Under the pieces are notes generated by a model. That model was not told where the DNA came from, ran no database searches, and saw only the letters and a program-made list of their open reading frames with translations. Shown in pieces: positions 27,866 through 40,139 of a stretch of DNA of 64,000 nucleotides. A program made the position numbers and the translations under genes. This DNA comes from Tillus elongatus (Eukaryota > Arthropoda > Insecta > Coleoptera > Cleridae): the NCBI GenBank assembly GCA_964006375.1, contig OZ023266.1, forward strand, positions 20,840,590-20,904,589, given 5' to 3'. Every line of letters starts with the position of its first letter. The stretch's first letter is position 1.

Positions 27866-27921
27866 GAAACAGACAGGCATACAGACCGACAGACCGACAG
27901 GCTGACAAACCGACAGACAAA
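27866..27921. repeat. degenerate CCGACAGA short tandem repeat
   Basis: AACAGACAGGCATACAGACC and following text repeats an 8-bp (CCGACAGA) unit about five times. It lies in a ~390-bp unassigned stretch (27690-28080). Confidence 0.7.
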
Positions 27922-28347
27922 ACAAATTTCGTCCCCAAATCATGTTTTCTATATGTTTTTACGATGTTTAAGCGAAAAAAATAATTTTTGCGATACTTCC
28001 GCACATTGTGACGATATGGAAGTGATTGGGTAAAATCATTTAAGATCTCAGATTTCAACATCATATAATGAATACCGATCCTTAAACTCTATAACCATAT
28101 TTAGATTAGGCGCATGCTTACTTATCACAAAATGTAAACATGTAAAAGTAATCATCAAGTTAATTTGTATGAAGTGAATTAGAAACTGTTACACATAACG
28201 AAATTAAAAAATTTTTAACTTTAATAGATTAAAGACATACTATATTGTTATTCCTAAAAAATTATTAGTCATAAGGTTGTACTGATAACTGTTAAAAATA
28301 TAAATGCAAATATGCTAAATGATCAGTAGTTCGATAATATAAAAGGA

Positions 28348-28461
<114 letters not shown>

Positions 28462-28967
28462 AATAGAGATACAATTATTTACATTTTAAAGCAATCAGAG
28501 ATCTGATAACATATTAATGTATTCGGGCGATTGTATGCTACACTGTATAATTTTACTACGCTTTACCTAACACTGTTGCCAAACGTTCGTTCACGCCCAA
28601 TGTGTTCAGATTATGACACAAAATTTAATTTATAATATTAAATAATAAAAGCGTCTTGTCCCTATTTCATAGTGAAGCTATTATTTATAACAGTCTCCTA
28701 TAGGTACAATAAGTATATCAATAGAGCTGCTGTATCTGATGCTTGATAATAAATATAAAATTTATGAGGATTCGGTAATGCTAGAATCTCAATATCAAGC
28801 GGCAACCCTGTTCACTTCTTCCAGTCAACATTTCTGTCATTAGTCGTCGGCCGCCCAATTTTACAACTCTTCTAGGCGGTGTTGCTAGCAGTCGGAATTT
28901 TTGTATTAGTGATTTTTTTAGTTTAATTGTGTTATTTAAAGAAAAGTTTATCTATAAACATTAGAAC

Positions 28968-29147
28968 ATGGTTCGCCAGTGTCAGGTGTGTGGAAAATTG
29001 GATTCATTTTTTCACTGGTGGCATAACAAACACGAGTCGGAATTATTTGCGACGTTGTCGAGAGTCGGAATGTTATGTGGTCTCTCTCTCTTGCATCTCT
29101 TTCCCACTTATGCTAATGGTTGTTACAAAACAAATGGCTATTTATGA
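28968..29147 (+). CDS. short THAP-finger-like N-terminal ORF
   Basis: A 59-codon ATG-to-stop frame starting MVRQCQVCGKLDSFFHWW. A Met-Val-Arg start with C-x2-C and a nearby aromatic/His patch is how insect THAP zinc-finger proteins begin. The frame then drifts (ATLSRVGMLCGLSLL), and the later Cys/His pair and AVPTF-like end are absent, so at best this is a truncated relic of a first exon. It is preceded by moderately GC-rich DNA (28800-28890). A TA tract follows 36 bp after the stop. Confidence 0.25.
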   Translation: MVRQCQVCGKLDSFFHWWHNKHESELFATLSRVGMLCGLSLLHLFPTYANGCYKTNGYL

Positions 29148-29181
29148 ATGAATAGTCGAGTCTCCTTTTATTATAAGTCTA

Positions 29182-30040
<859 letters not shown>

Positions 30041-30485
30041 TGGACGCAGCAAGGGCGTTATGAAAGTGAATTTTCATAAAAAATGTCTAATAGCAATAGC
30101 AAATATATCTCTCTAATGCAAGCAGGAATCAATCTTGTTACCGGCATAACTTACATAGAAACAATGTACCATATTTTATCAAAATAACTTATTGTTTCAA
30201 AATATACAAAAATTTTTCGAAAATATACTCTAAATGTTTCCAAAAAAACTAGTTTCCTAGCCAACAAACCTTATGTGAGTAAGGAACTGAGTTATTGAAA
30301 TTAGGAGCATTTTATGAAAATTCGCTGCAAAAACGCACATACTTCTTGCGACATTTTCTTTACATAATTTGTATTTGTTGCCTAATTGTTGCTAATTTTG
30401 ACGTTATAAATCGCGACTTTGACGTTTTGAGAAAAACTATTTTTTTTTATCTGCCCATAACTTTTTTTACCTTTAAACCTACACA
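30041..30485 (-). mobile_element. R1 fragment: R2 tail plus part of body
   Basis: An R2 palindrome (CTGGACGCAGCAAGGGCG at 30041 to ACGCACATACTTCTTGCG at about 30345), then R1 body in reverse (TTGCTAATTTTGACG, CGCGACTTTGACGTTTTGAG). It stops where the LINE begins. Confidence 0.75.
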
Positions 30486-30487
30486 GG

Positions 30488-31844
30488 TCACACAGTTATC
30501 ACACCCACGTATCGTTTGGCACTACAACTTCGCGAACTGGGACGAAATGTGGGATTACTTTTCCTTATTTCCATGGGCGTCTGTCTGCTTCTCTCATCCT
30601 GACCCCTCTGATATCTCACAAAACGTCACCGAAATTATCCAAGCTGGCATGGAATTATTTATTCCACGTACACAGAAAACCTCTTCAGCCACTCAAAAGC
30701 CCTGGTTCTTTATATCCTTTGACAAGGCCAGACTTGAAAAAGTCAAAGCTCACAAAATACTTCTACACAATCTCAGTCAAGGAAACCTTCAAGCATTTAA
30801 CGGCGCAAGAAACCGCTAGGTCCGCATTCTTTCTGATGCAAAAAACTCGTTAAATAACCACATCAAAAACAAAGTCATTTCAAGCTCCAACGGCAGCAAA
30901 CCCTTCTGGACTCTTGCTAAATCTGTTGGGAATAATTTCTTCAAGAGCACGTTCCCACCTCTTGTTTTAGGGGATGAAATTGTTTCTACCGCCCTGGGCA
31001 AGGCTGAACTTTTTGCCTCGTTGTTCGCCAGCAATTCTACTCTCAAGCCGCCTCCAAATGTTCAACCACCAACAGTCCCCAATGTCGCGCATAAAATGAC
31101 GGATATCATTTTCAAAACTAAAAAGGTACGAAAGATGCGCTCTTCTCTTAATACCAGGAAAGTCTCTGGCTTTGACGATATCTCAGCAATTGTTCTCAAG
31201 AAATGCGCACCAGAACTTGCTCCTGTCCTGACTCGTCTGTTTCAGACATCTTACAATAGAGGCAGATTCCCTAGTAACTGGAAAACTGCTCGAGTACAAC
31301 CCGTCCCCAGGAAAGGTTCCAAAGCGCTTCCTAAAAGCTACAGGCCTATTTATTTTCTGTCAGTCGTCTCTGAAGTGATGGAAAAGTATATAAACACCAA
31401 ATTATAAAAATTTCTAGAAAAAACAGTCTAATCCACGACAGGCAGTATGGATTCCATCAGCGCAGATCAACTGCCGACCTCCTTTCCTTTGTCACCTATT
31501 CTTGTAACAAGTCTCTGGAACTATGGAGCACAGTAAATCCCAGATGGTCACTTTAGACATATCAAAAGCATTCGACCAGGTCTGGCACGCAGCGCTGCTT
31601 AATAAACTTCCAGCATATGGCCTACCACCAAAACTCTGTACCTATAGAATATTACTGTTGTCGTGGATGGCCAGGTATCCCTTAAGGTTCAGCTTTAGCC
31701 CCTACTCTGTTTCTTCTCCACATCAGTGACCTCCTCTTTAGCACGCAGTTAACAGTTCCGCGGACGACAACACCGTTCACTCAAATGTACAATATTCTAA
31801 ACCTGTCTCTTCAGCCCAATTAGATGAAGATCGCAAACTCATGG
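30488..31844 (+). pseudogene. Jockey/CR1-type LINE, same family as 5990-7955
   Basis: Plus-strand relic. Linker region upstream of RT: WHYNFANWDEMWDYFSLFPW, HPDPSDISQNVTEIIQAGM, KPWFF. Then DEIVSTALGKAELFASLFAS, the RT start (KVRKMRSSLNTRKVSGFDDI, FPSNWKTARVQPV, KSYRPI, LSVVSEVMEKYINTKL), ISKAFDQVWHAALLNKLPAY and a decayed catalytic region (SSADDNTVHSNVQYSKP) to LDEDRKLME. A stop after NGARNR and several frameshifts break it. Homology to the sister copy ends abruptly at about 31844, where a Penelope-like fragment begins in the opposite orientation. The endonuclease and 3' end are missing. Confidence 0.85.
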
Positions 31845-32099
31845 AGTGGTTTCCTTTCTATGGACATCGAATTCTAAACTGCCTTTATTTTTGATAGCCA
31901 GTATATCTAGAAAGGGTAATTTAGTATTAATTTCTAATTTGTGGGTAAATTTTATAGAATCAAATATATTGGTCAATTTGACAATAAAATCGTCTTTTTT
32001 GCACATGTTTGTGTTAAACACTGCGAAATTATCATCCACATAGCGAAACCACACACTATGAAAATACTCACTTTTAAGATCAGTTTTAAATCTACTCAT
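31839..32099 (-). pseudogene. Penelope-like RT core fragment (inverted part)
   Basis: Minus-strand frame of 86 codons: WFRYVDDNFAVF (the YVDD catalytic box), LTNIFDSIKFTHKLEIN, LPFLDILAIKNKGSLEFDVH and RKETTP. This is the palm and following region of a Penelope-like reverse transcriptase. The rest of the same ORF (thumb to GIY-YIG) continues next door but on the plus strand (32128-32608), so an inversion separates them. Confidence 0.8.
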
Positions 32100-32127
32100 G
32101 AAAAGGTCTATTTTTTTTTAGTAAACG

Positions 32128-32606
32128 GGTTAATTAATTTTGCTTTAATAAAAAAAGATATATCAAGGAATTTGGAGCTATTAAAAACGTTGCCTATTAT
32201 AACGGATACACTGCTTGCCTAGTGGATAAATTAATTAACAAACAGAAAACAAAGAAGACGTTAGCGGAATCAACAACTTTTAGAAGAGAGAAAGCCGAAA
32301 AAAGCTTCCTTTGCTCACTGTTTAAACCACAATTTACGAGGGGTCTATATTTAATTTGCAACTAATATATCCGCCGAGAAATACTTTAAAGAAGCTGCTA
32401 GGTAACCTAAAAAACAAGGATAGTACCGCGAAAATGTAGGGAATTTATAATAAGCCTTAAAGATTGTGATCTTGAATACGTCAGACATACAAAAAATCTC
32501 TTAAAATTAGATTTAATGAACATTTAGCACAATCAAGATACAGTACTATAGATAGATCTTCCGTTTCCCGACATATTTCGGAATGTAATCACCACATCAA
32601 GAAAGA

Positions 32607-32608
<2 letters not shown>
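32128..32608 (+). pseudogene. Penelope-like C-terminal part with GIY-YIG remnant
   Basis: Plus strand, frameshifted. Readable blocks: RYIKEFGAIKNVAYYNGYTA, CLVDKLINKQKTKKTLAE and TTFRREKAEKSF (post-RT region), then KDCDLEYVRHTKNLLK and, after a +1 shift, IRFNEHLAQSRYSTIDRSSV plus SRHISECNHHIK. The last blocks match the middle and end of the GIY-YIG endonuclease of Penelope-like elements, with the Glu-containing RF.EHL helix intact. Stops lie in the linker. A TA tract follows directly. Confidence 0.78.
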
Positions 32609-32700
<92 letters not shown>

Positions 32701-32702
32701 TA
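32609..32702. repeat. (TA)n microsatellite
   Basis: 94 bp of TA directly after the Penelope-like coding relic, with one GTATAT change near the right end. Confidence 0.96.
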
Positions 32703-32939
32703 CTAAATAAAGTAGTAATAAAAAGGGTATCAACTTCGCACCGCCGCCAATGGTAAGTCGATTGATAGATTACTTCACAAGAAAGACCGGCAGAAGCACG
32801 TCCAATAGATAACAATATAATTTAGGTATTTCCGCCAAGCAAAGTATGTTAATTTTTGTGTTGCTGGACCACCCTGTATCGTTATGGACCAACTACCTGC
32901 ACAATAATATAAGCAGGGTTGTAGATGTAAGATATTTAG

Positions 32940-33035
32940 AGTTTTAATCCTCTGATGACGCTGACTGGGTTAGCGAAATGATCGTCAGTTTTTTCAATGT
33001 GTTGTGGTGATTTGGGTTCTCCAAGTATACATATC
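32940..33035 (+). mobile_element. Penelope-like element 3' end
   Basis: CTCTGATGACGCTGACTGGG, GTTAGCGAAATGATCG, then ATGTGTTGTGGTGATTTGGG and TTCTCCAAGT. The second half is shared with 16436-16520 (inverted). The CTGATGA-stem-GAAA-like order resembles a hammerhead core, but the stem uses the G of GAAA, so the core is not canonical. Confidence 0.5.
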
Positions 33036-33871
33036 AGTGCTCATCACAAGTTTCAATCTTCACTTAGTGACTCAGTCAAATGTTACCTTTTCTCGGTTTT
33101 CGTGATTTGATATATGTTAGCCTTAAGCCTTAGTCAAACGTTATTTTTTCTCCGTTTTCGTGTTTTGAAATGAACCGTTTTCTTTTTTGTCAGTCTTATT
33201 TTGGATTCTTACCTGTTGGGAACTTTATACTGGTAATTAAAACCTATAAGTAGCTACATTTTAGGAAACAATATTTACAAGAAAAAAGGATAAGAGTGAT
33301 GTTGAAAAAAAAAACACCAAAACAGTAAGAACCTGTTACTAGCGAATTCGGCCACTGAGATCTGATTGGCATGATTTATATTGTATTAGACGTTACCTCC
33401 GTAGTATATATGTCGTTCATATAATATTGATGCTACGCGTTTTCGTATATACGTATCGCATATATCGTAGCAGGAAACCACTTGAATCTTTCATGAACTC
33501 CTTGTACAGAACAAGTTGCTAACGATTCTTACAAACGCTAGAATTGTTTCTGATGTCTTAATGGGAAGATCAATAGTCTCCGATAAGATCTAGACCAAGA
33601 CTTTTCTTAGTTGCCTGTTACAAAAAGATAAATTACTTTACTCAAGTGCAGATAGCAAACTTTTAATGATACCATTGCACTATACTTAACAATTTTCTCT
33701 ATCGGTCTGAACTATCGCAATTAGAACCGTAGAAAGTTCTCCGAATGTTATGGGTAATCTTTTCTTCGAAAATAAACAAAGTAATAGAAAATATTCTCTC
33801 TCAGTGCCAAGGATTTTTATATTAGTTGCAGATATTGAACCAAGATACTACATAGAGCATGCTCCAAAAGT

Positions 33872-33874
<3 letters not shown>
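33036..33874. other. non-coding stretch with a small hammerhead-unit scrap
   Basis: Mostly unrecognised. CGCAATTAGAACCGTAGAAA at 33716-33735 matches the outer part of the palindromic hammerhead-like units at 15.8 and 42.3 kb. Confidence 0.4.

Positions 33875-33946
<72 letters not shown>
33875..33946. repeat. (TA)n microsatellite
   Basis: 72 bp of TA; no R1 head or body adjoins it. Confidence 0.97.
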
Positions 33947-33950
<4 letters not shown>

Positions 33951-34257
33951 CGGTCGACGCCGAAAGTAAGCACGTTTTAAGTTAAGGCTTGGGGGCCTAA
34001 CAAACATAGATATGTCTAATTTTAAGCGGAAGACTGTACCTGTTTGAAACGTACAATATGAGAAATACAGAAATACGCTTTAAAGTGCTATTTACTAAAC
34101 TTACTAAAAAAACTAACCTGCGAAATCATCGATAATAAAAATAATGGATCTATTAACTTATTTATCAGTACCGTTTTCATTTTGTGAGCAGGTTTTGATA
34201 CTTGCAAAGAACATTGTCGCATGCTAAAATTTACCGCTTTTGAGAGCAAACATTTTC

Positions 34258-34425
34258 CCCGTATTATAAAAGAAATGGGCCAGGTCTGACAATCTACAAA
34301 ATTGTTAGTTGATTGTCCACATGTCTCCATCTATAACATTTTGTTATAACTAGAGCTATCGTGATATAATACTACCTGGTTTCGCACCGTGATGGCGTTC
34401 CTGTCGTACATTTCACGATGGTCTC
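34258..34425 (+). repeat. fragment of the hammerhead-unit downstream block
   Basis: AAATGGGCCAGGTCTGACAA, AAAATTGTTAGTTGATTGT, TAACATTTTGTTATAAC, then ACCTGGTTTCGCACCGTGATGGCG: a diverged copy of the segments at 16230-16400 and 42572-42732. Confidence 0.6.
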
Positions 34426-34559
34426 CGTGCTGACATGTAACTTACATTGTTTAGATTTTTATCCACCATTTATTTAAATAGCATAGTAGTACAGGTAACA
34501 TCATGTGTCTTTGTCCAACATTATAGATATTGCCTTACAGAATTTGAAGTGATGTTGAG

Positions 34560-34862
34560 GATTATTTTAATTTTAATTTCGAATAACTTAATTTTTATTT
34601 GATCAAAAGACTTGAAAATTGGTACACGACCATGTCTATCTATGTTCTTTTAAGGTGAGAATTTTCGTGTCAATCACTTAAAGCATTTGAGAGATATTGT
34701 GTTTTAAAAAATATTATTAAATTTTCTGTTAGGAATAATTGGGCGTTAAGGTCTGATGAACGAACTCATCCAAGCCATTAACAATATAAGGATAATTCCC
34801 AAATATGGTCCAAATCAGTGAAGTATTTTTTGAGTTATCTGTTGGATACACACACACACACA

Positions 34863-34958
<96 letters not shown>

Positions 34959-35034
34959 ATACTTTAGCTGACCATCGAAATGGGTTTCATCGATACCTCT
35001 CTATTAGTGAATTTTCTTAATGAAAACTCACTAA
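34560..35034 (-). mobile_element. R1 repeat copy i
   Basis: R1 in reverse, short subtype: body (GAACGAACTCATCCAAGCCA, TTTTTTGAGTTATCTGTTGG), a CA then TA tract, a head resembling copy a (CGATACCTCTCTATTAGTG) and the hairpin TTAGTGAATTTTC...ACTCACTAAC. Confidence 0.7.
34849..34956. repeat. (CA)n(TA)n compound microsatellite
   Basis: 16 bp of CA followed by 92 bp of TA, inside R1 copy i. Confidence 0.96.
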
Positions 35035-35182
35035 CAAATTAGTGCAATGGTCTTCTCATGTGATGCGGTTAAAAATTTGAATACAATTTTGGTCTAAAAT
35101 AACTGGACTAGCCAACATTTGAGCATTTATAAATTTGCATGCAAATCTCTGTGTTGCGTCGTCAATTTAAGAACCCTGCATA

Positions 35183-37178
35183 CAGTGTGTAAAAGCCAAA
35201 TGGAATAAATTCATTATTTCAGTTACTGTACATTCTTATAAAAAATCCCGAAACACTTCAAATTTAAATTATAAATTGGCATTTTTCAACGTAAAAATGC
35301 GATCCCTACCTTCAGCCCCCTTCGAATGACAGGTACAACCCCCAATTTTTTAAAGGGGAAGTATATGTTTGTGATATGTCGTTTGAAAGGTCTGTTCATT
35401 CTCTATTCAAAAATGTTATCGTTTTCAAGTTTATTGCAACAATTAATATAGAATAAAATAAAATCATGTGGTTACCGAAATTCGCCATAAAATACTCGAA
35501 ACTTATTACAATATTGTAATTAGTATACTCAAAACTTATTTCCCGTTTAGGTCTTGAAGATAAGAAAGTAAGCAAAAACCACAGTAATGTGCTTTTTACA
35601 TTGTATCCATTAAAAATGCATTAAATAGTTTCCGAGGCAATGTTACTTTGTTTAAAACGCCTAAGCAAATTGTTTTGTAATTGTCATTTATATTGTGAGT
35701 ATTACAACTTTAGTTTGAATTTCGTTAACTTCAATTGTGAAAAATGGTTAGATTAACGGAAATGTATAAAATAACAGTTATAAAAATGATTGGTTACGGA
35801 GATAAAACCCGAACACAACATGAAGTAACTCGCCTATTTCATAAGAAATTTCCTGATTTACCGCCTATATCCAAAGGACTAATTAGTAAAATAGAGAAGC
35901 AGTTTCGCTAGTTTCATCATGCGAGGCAGATAAAAAAGCAGCCAGTGATGAAATCAAATTAGATGTGATGTTTGGATTTGGGGAAAACCCACATACATGG
36001 GCTAGACAGGCATCCACTACATTTAATGTTAGCCATGCATCGTTAGTTAACATATTAAAAGAAAATTGAATGCATCCCTATAAAATGATACCCAATCAGG
36101 AGGTCATGGAAGACGTTTTTGATAGGAGAACCTATTTTTGTGAGCGAATGATACATGTTGGATAACAATATTATCCAGTTAGAAGATGTTATGTTTTCTG
36201 ATGAATCCAACTTTTCACTTAACGGTCATGCTAAGCGGCAAAATTGTCGCTACTGGGCAACGACAAATCCTCACTGGATGAGAGAAGAATACACGCAATA
36301 CCCTCAGAAGGTTAATGTTTGGGCAGGGATTGTTGGAAACCATATCAGCGGTCCCTTTTTCATTGAGGGTGATTTGAATGGCGATAATTATTTGGCACTA
36401 CTCCAAAATGATGTCATTCCAACTTTGGCAAATTTAGATCCTGATCCAGGAAACCCTCAAGTTTTAGTGAATACGATATGGTTTCAGCAGGATGGAGCAC
36501 CACCACATTACCAACTCAATGTCCGGCAGTACTTTGATGCAATATTTCCCAATCGGTGGATAGGGAGGCGAGGATCGATAGAATGGCCAGCGCGATGACC
36601 TGATCTTATTAGATTTCTTTTTATGGGGATATGTGAAGAGCATTGTGTACAAAACTAAACCTGTTGATTTAAATGAATTAAAAGAACGAATAACGCCTGC
36701 GATTAGGTGATCACGCCTGATATGTTAAATAATGTTATAAGACAGTTTTATTTAAGATTAGGGTGTTGCCAAGAAGTTCGCGGTGAACATTTTGAACATC
36801 TACTACACTGACATTCATAGTTCTTTTTAGTGTTTTACATTTTATTACATTTTGCATTAAATTTTAGTTTTTTATTGTATTGTAGCAAATTTCGGTAACC
36901 ACATGATTTTATTTTATTCTATCTTAATTGTTGCAATATACTTGAAAACGATAACACTTTTGAATAGAAAATGAACAGAACTTTCAAACGATATATCACA
37001 AGTCTATTTAAAAAATTGGGGGTTGTACCTGCCATTAAAAGGGGGTTGAAGGTAGTGATCGCATTTTCACGTTGAAAAATGTCAATTTATAATTTAAATT
37101 TGAAGTGTTTTGGGATTTTTTATAAAAATGTACAGTAACCGAAATAATGAATTTATTCCATCTGGCTTTTACACACTG
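35183..37178 (+). mobile_element. long-TIR DD41D-type element 3
   Basis: 1996 bp bounded by TA + CAGTGTGTAAAAGCC at 35183 and the mirror GGCTTTTACACACTG + TA at 37178. Arms of about 310 bp pair throughout (GGAATAAATTCATTATTTC, AACCCCCAATTTTTTAAA, CATGTGGTTACCGAAATT). Holds the transposase relic. The TA flanks fit a Tc1/mariner target duplication. Confidence 0.85.
35744..36811 (+). pseudogene. DD41D-type transposase (element 3)
   Basis: From ATG: VRLTEMYKITVIKMIGYGDK and FHKKFPDLPPISKGLISKI (DUF4817-like HTH) to a stop; then the second HTH (ENPHTWARQASTTFNVSHAS, LVNILKEN). Next is the catalytic domain: VMFSDESNFSLNGHAKRQN (first Asp), VNVWAGIVGNHISGPFFIEG, WFQQDGAPPHYQLNVRQYF (second Asp), FPNRWIGRRGSIEWPAR, then a stop and frameshift before LLDFFLWGYVKSIVYKTK (third Asp). 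It ends CCQEVRGEHFEHLLH and stop at 36811. The second and third Asp are 41 residues apart. All three catalytic Asp codons survive. Disrupted by at least three stops and two frameshifts. Confidence 0.88.
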
Positions 37179-37435
37179 TATAGCCAGGGGTAAAAGTTTC
37201 AACACATTATGGTAGCGCATTTTCATAATTTTTCATTTAATTAATTAGATAGAGACGAAGAGACATTTGGTACAGCTTTAGAATTGATTATTTTCTTCTC
37301 TTTAACTGGTTTCGCAATTGTAAATTCAGAGAAAAAGTATATACATCCTATTTAGTATGGATCGCTTTTACCAAGTAAGTGCATCAACCATTATTGAATT
37401 GATTGACAAATTAAAGGGGTTCGTTGAAGTTACCC

Positions 37436-37512
37436 GGACTGTAAAATGAAACTGCGCATGGCGTTGGTGATTGGCCACAGACACGGAAATGGAAAGACGT
37501 TAAGGAAAGAAA
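37436..37512 (+). mobile_element. SINE 3' fragment
   Basis: ATGAAACTGCGCATGGCG, TTGGTGATTGGCCACAGACA and GAAAGACGTTAAGGAAAGAA match the 3' domain of the SINE at 51704-52065. The tRNA head is missing. Confidence 0.6.
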
Positions 37513-37552
37513 GTATTAAAAATAATAATGCCTAGCAACTACACGCGTCTTG

Positions 37553-37691
37553 TTAGTGAATTTTCGTAGAAAAAATTCACTAATAGGGAGATCCCGACTT
37601 CTGAATTTTAAAAAATTTTTTGCAAATGAGCGCCAACTAGGACCCCTAGAACATATATCCGGGGTCAGTTTCAATTATTATATTTTTATAT

Positions 37692-37746
<55 letters not shown>
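37553..37746 (+). mobile_element. R1 repeat copy j, left half
   Basis: Hairpin head (TTAGTGAATTTTCGTAG...AAAATTCACTAA), GGGAGATCCCGACTTC, the segment to CCGGGGTCAGTTTCAAT, then a TA tract interrupted at 37747 by DD41D element 2. The rest of the copy resumes at 41012. Confidence 0.85.
37694..37746. repeat. (TA)n tract, left of element 2
   Basis: 53 bp of TA ending exactly at the CAGGGTGTTCAAATAAGG terminus of element 2. Confidence 0.97.
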
Positions 37747-37749
<3 letters not shown>

Positions 37750-39060
37750 GGTGTTCAAATAAGGGCACGGACCGGCTATATCTCGAAAACCGTCACAGCT
37801 GCAGCTTTCGGAAAAAAATTAGGATAAGTAAAGTAGCCATGAGAAAATGTTGGAAATTATTTTCAGCTTCCTAAATCTGCCGCTAGGTAGCGAAAATGCC
37901 ATGGCATACCTAAAATCATTAATTTCTCGAAAATCTTGACGCATAACATACACTGGTTTTAGGTAATTTGTAATGAACGTTCACTTACCTACAACTTCTG
38001 TTAAAAAAAAATTTCCTTATAGACCAGTGGCGGAGGTAAGGGGCGAGGATTTTTTTTTATAAACAAATGCCTATAACTTGATAACCAGTAGAGATAATTT
38101 CAAGACTTTTGGCTTGTTGGAAAGAGATCTCATAAGAAATTCCACGTATTAGTATTTTAAATTCACAGTCACACATGCACAAAATATAGAGGGCGTTAGA
38201 GTAGACGAGTCTAGTTTTATAAAATTTTATGAAAAATTTCAAATGGCAGCATAGTATTATAATATAACTATCGAAAAGTAGATGAAGTTAGAAAGAACTC
38301 AGTGAAAACCCAAAACGAATATGTTTTTCCGTTTCAGATAAAACTCGAATTTTATGTATTTTGGTGCTTATTATGCCATTTCTCAAAATTAAATATGAAT
38401 ATAGCAAAATATCCATAGAATATTTGTTTTCAGGCATCGTTATACAAATTAACATAGTTAGCAATAACAATTAATCACTTTAATATGAAATATATTTATT
38501 ACCTTATCATAAAACTAAGATACAAGAGGCAATAATCGAATTTAAGGTTATATTCCTAAATTAAGTGATTGTATTATGAAGACGAAACTATATGAATGTA
38601 AAACACCTAAAATTTAACTAACATCTGTACACCCTACGCACTAAAGCAAAATACGATAAATATTATTTGATTATATCCCTGAAGGTGTCTACTTTAAATT
38701 AGAATACCATGTCTGCCAAGTGGACACGGACACGGAATGAACTCAAACTTCATTACAATCGTTATACAAATTAACGTACTTACCAATAGCATTTATATCA
38801 CTTTAAAATGAAATAAATTTATTACTTTATTAAAATTACAATACAGAAGTAATGGAGAAGTCATGAAAAAATGAATTAATATTATGAAAACGAAACACTT
38901 TTCATTAGGCGTTTAGAGAACATGCTAAGTATTTATTTTGAAAATTCATTCCATACATGTCTCTATCATAATATAGTAATAAATACAAGCATTGTCTACA
39001 ATCAATTAAACACTTGTTAATACACATGTAAAATTCATATGCAGTTTTGTACTTCAATCA

Positions 39061-40139
39061 ATGTGGTGCATGTGGTGTCAGCGAAGGTAAGACAATTGAA
39101 TCTTATGTTCAATTTATTACTGATCTTATTAATTATTTGTAGTGTTTCTGTGTGTTTTTTATTGATAGTTAGTATTTTACGTTTTCAGGATATCTTATTC
39201 CAACGAGGAAGTATCTGATATGTTTGAAATTTATTTACAATGTTTTCGGAATTCTGTTATCGCATCACGAGAATATGTATTAAGGTACCCCCATAGAGAC
39301 ATTACTCAAGAGAGGTGTCTAGTCGCATTGCAAGATATATGCGGGAAACTGAATCTGTAAGGCACACCGGGAGACAAGTCAGAGCTCGTAGGATTAGAAA
39401 TGAAGAAAACATTACTAATGTAATTGCTCTTGTTACCACAAATCCACATATTAGTGTACGACAAATTTCTAGAAACTTAGGTGTGACCGTAGGATCTGTA
39501 TACAATATTTTAAAAGACTATCCTAGAAGAAACACCACGATTTCTACCCAAATACTATGGACAGATGAAGCAACATTTTCAAATTGTGGATAAGTACATC
39601 TCTATAATATGCACTATTGGTCGGACAGTAATCCCCATTGGATGAGAGAATTAGATCGGTAAAATCGATGGACTCTAAACGTATGGTGTGGTATAGCTGA
39701 AGGGAAATTTGTTGGACCATATTTTTTTACAGAGATCTGTATTTAAATTTTTTAACTCAAAGCTTAAAAATGTTATTGGAAGACATTTGCCTAGAAACAA
39801 GATTAATAATGTGGTTGCAACATGACGGGTGTCCAGCACACTTCGCGCAAATTGTACGCGAATATCTTAATGTTCAATTTCCAAATCGGTGGATAGAAAG
39901 AGGAAGCTTATTTCCATGGCCACCCAGATCACCTGATTTGACTTGCATAGATTTTTATTTATGGGGGAGAGTGAAAGATTTGGTATATCAAACTCTAAAA
40001 ACGACTAGAGAAAATATGATGGATACAAGTTGCTGTTAATAGCATATCTACGGCCGAAGTTCAAACGGCGGTAGCCTCTACTCGTCAGAGATTAGTTAAA
40101 TGTATACATAAAAACGGACAGCAGTTTGAACATTTGTAA
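39061..40139 (+). pseudogene. DD41D-type transposase (element 2)
   Basis: Reads ATG at 39061 (MWCMWCQR), then an apparent intron, then SYSNEEVSDMFEIYLQCFRN (DUF4817-like HTH). After a frameshift: SSRIARYMRETESVRHTGRQ and NPHISVRQISRNLGVTVGSV (second HTH). Catalytic part: ILWTDEATFSNCG (first Asp), NVWCGIAEGKFVGPYFFT, WLQHDGCPAHFAQIVREYL (second Asp), FPNRWIERGSLFPWPPRSPD and LTCIDFYLWGRVKDLVYQT (third Asp, 41 residues after the second). C-terminus RLVKCIHKNGQQFEHL then TAA. Stops after FSNCG and ELDR, and at least two frameshifts; some residues are missing between the second HTH and the first Asp. All catalytic Asp are retained. Confidence 0.87.
39087..39188 (+). other. putative intron in element 2 transposase
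   Basis: 102 bp, GCGAAG|GTAAGACA to TTACGTTTTCAG|GATATC. Joining it keeps an ATG-started frame open into the HTH. Signals are good but unproven. Confidence 0.4.

Noticed and set aside
32951..32990. A canonical hammerhead ribozyme in the Penelope-like 3' end
   Set aside because: The CTGATGA and AAA parts are present, but stem II must use the G of GAAA, and in the similar motifs at 4281 and 50466 an extra base breaks the core; kept only as a recurrent hairpin motif.
38057..38470. Short ORFs that recur at 40302-40701
   Set aside because: They are mirror copies within the inverted arms of element 2; no protein features, so shadows of the terminal repeats.
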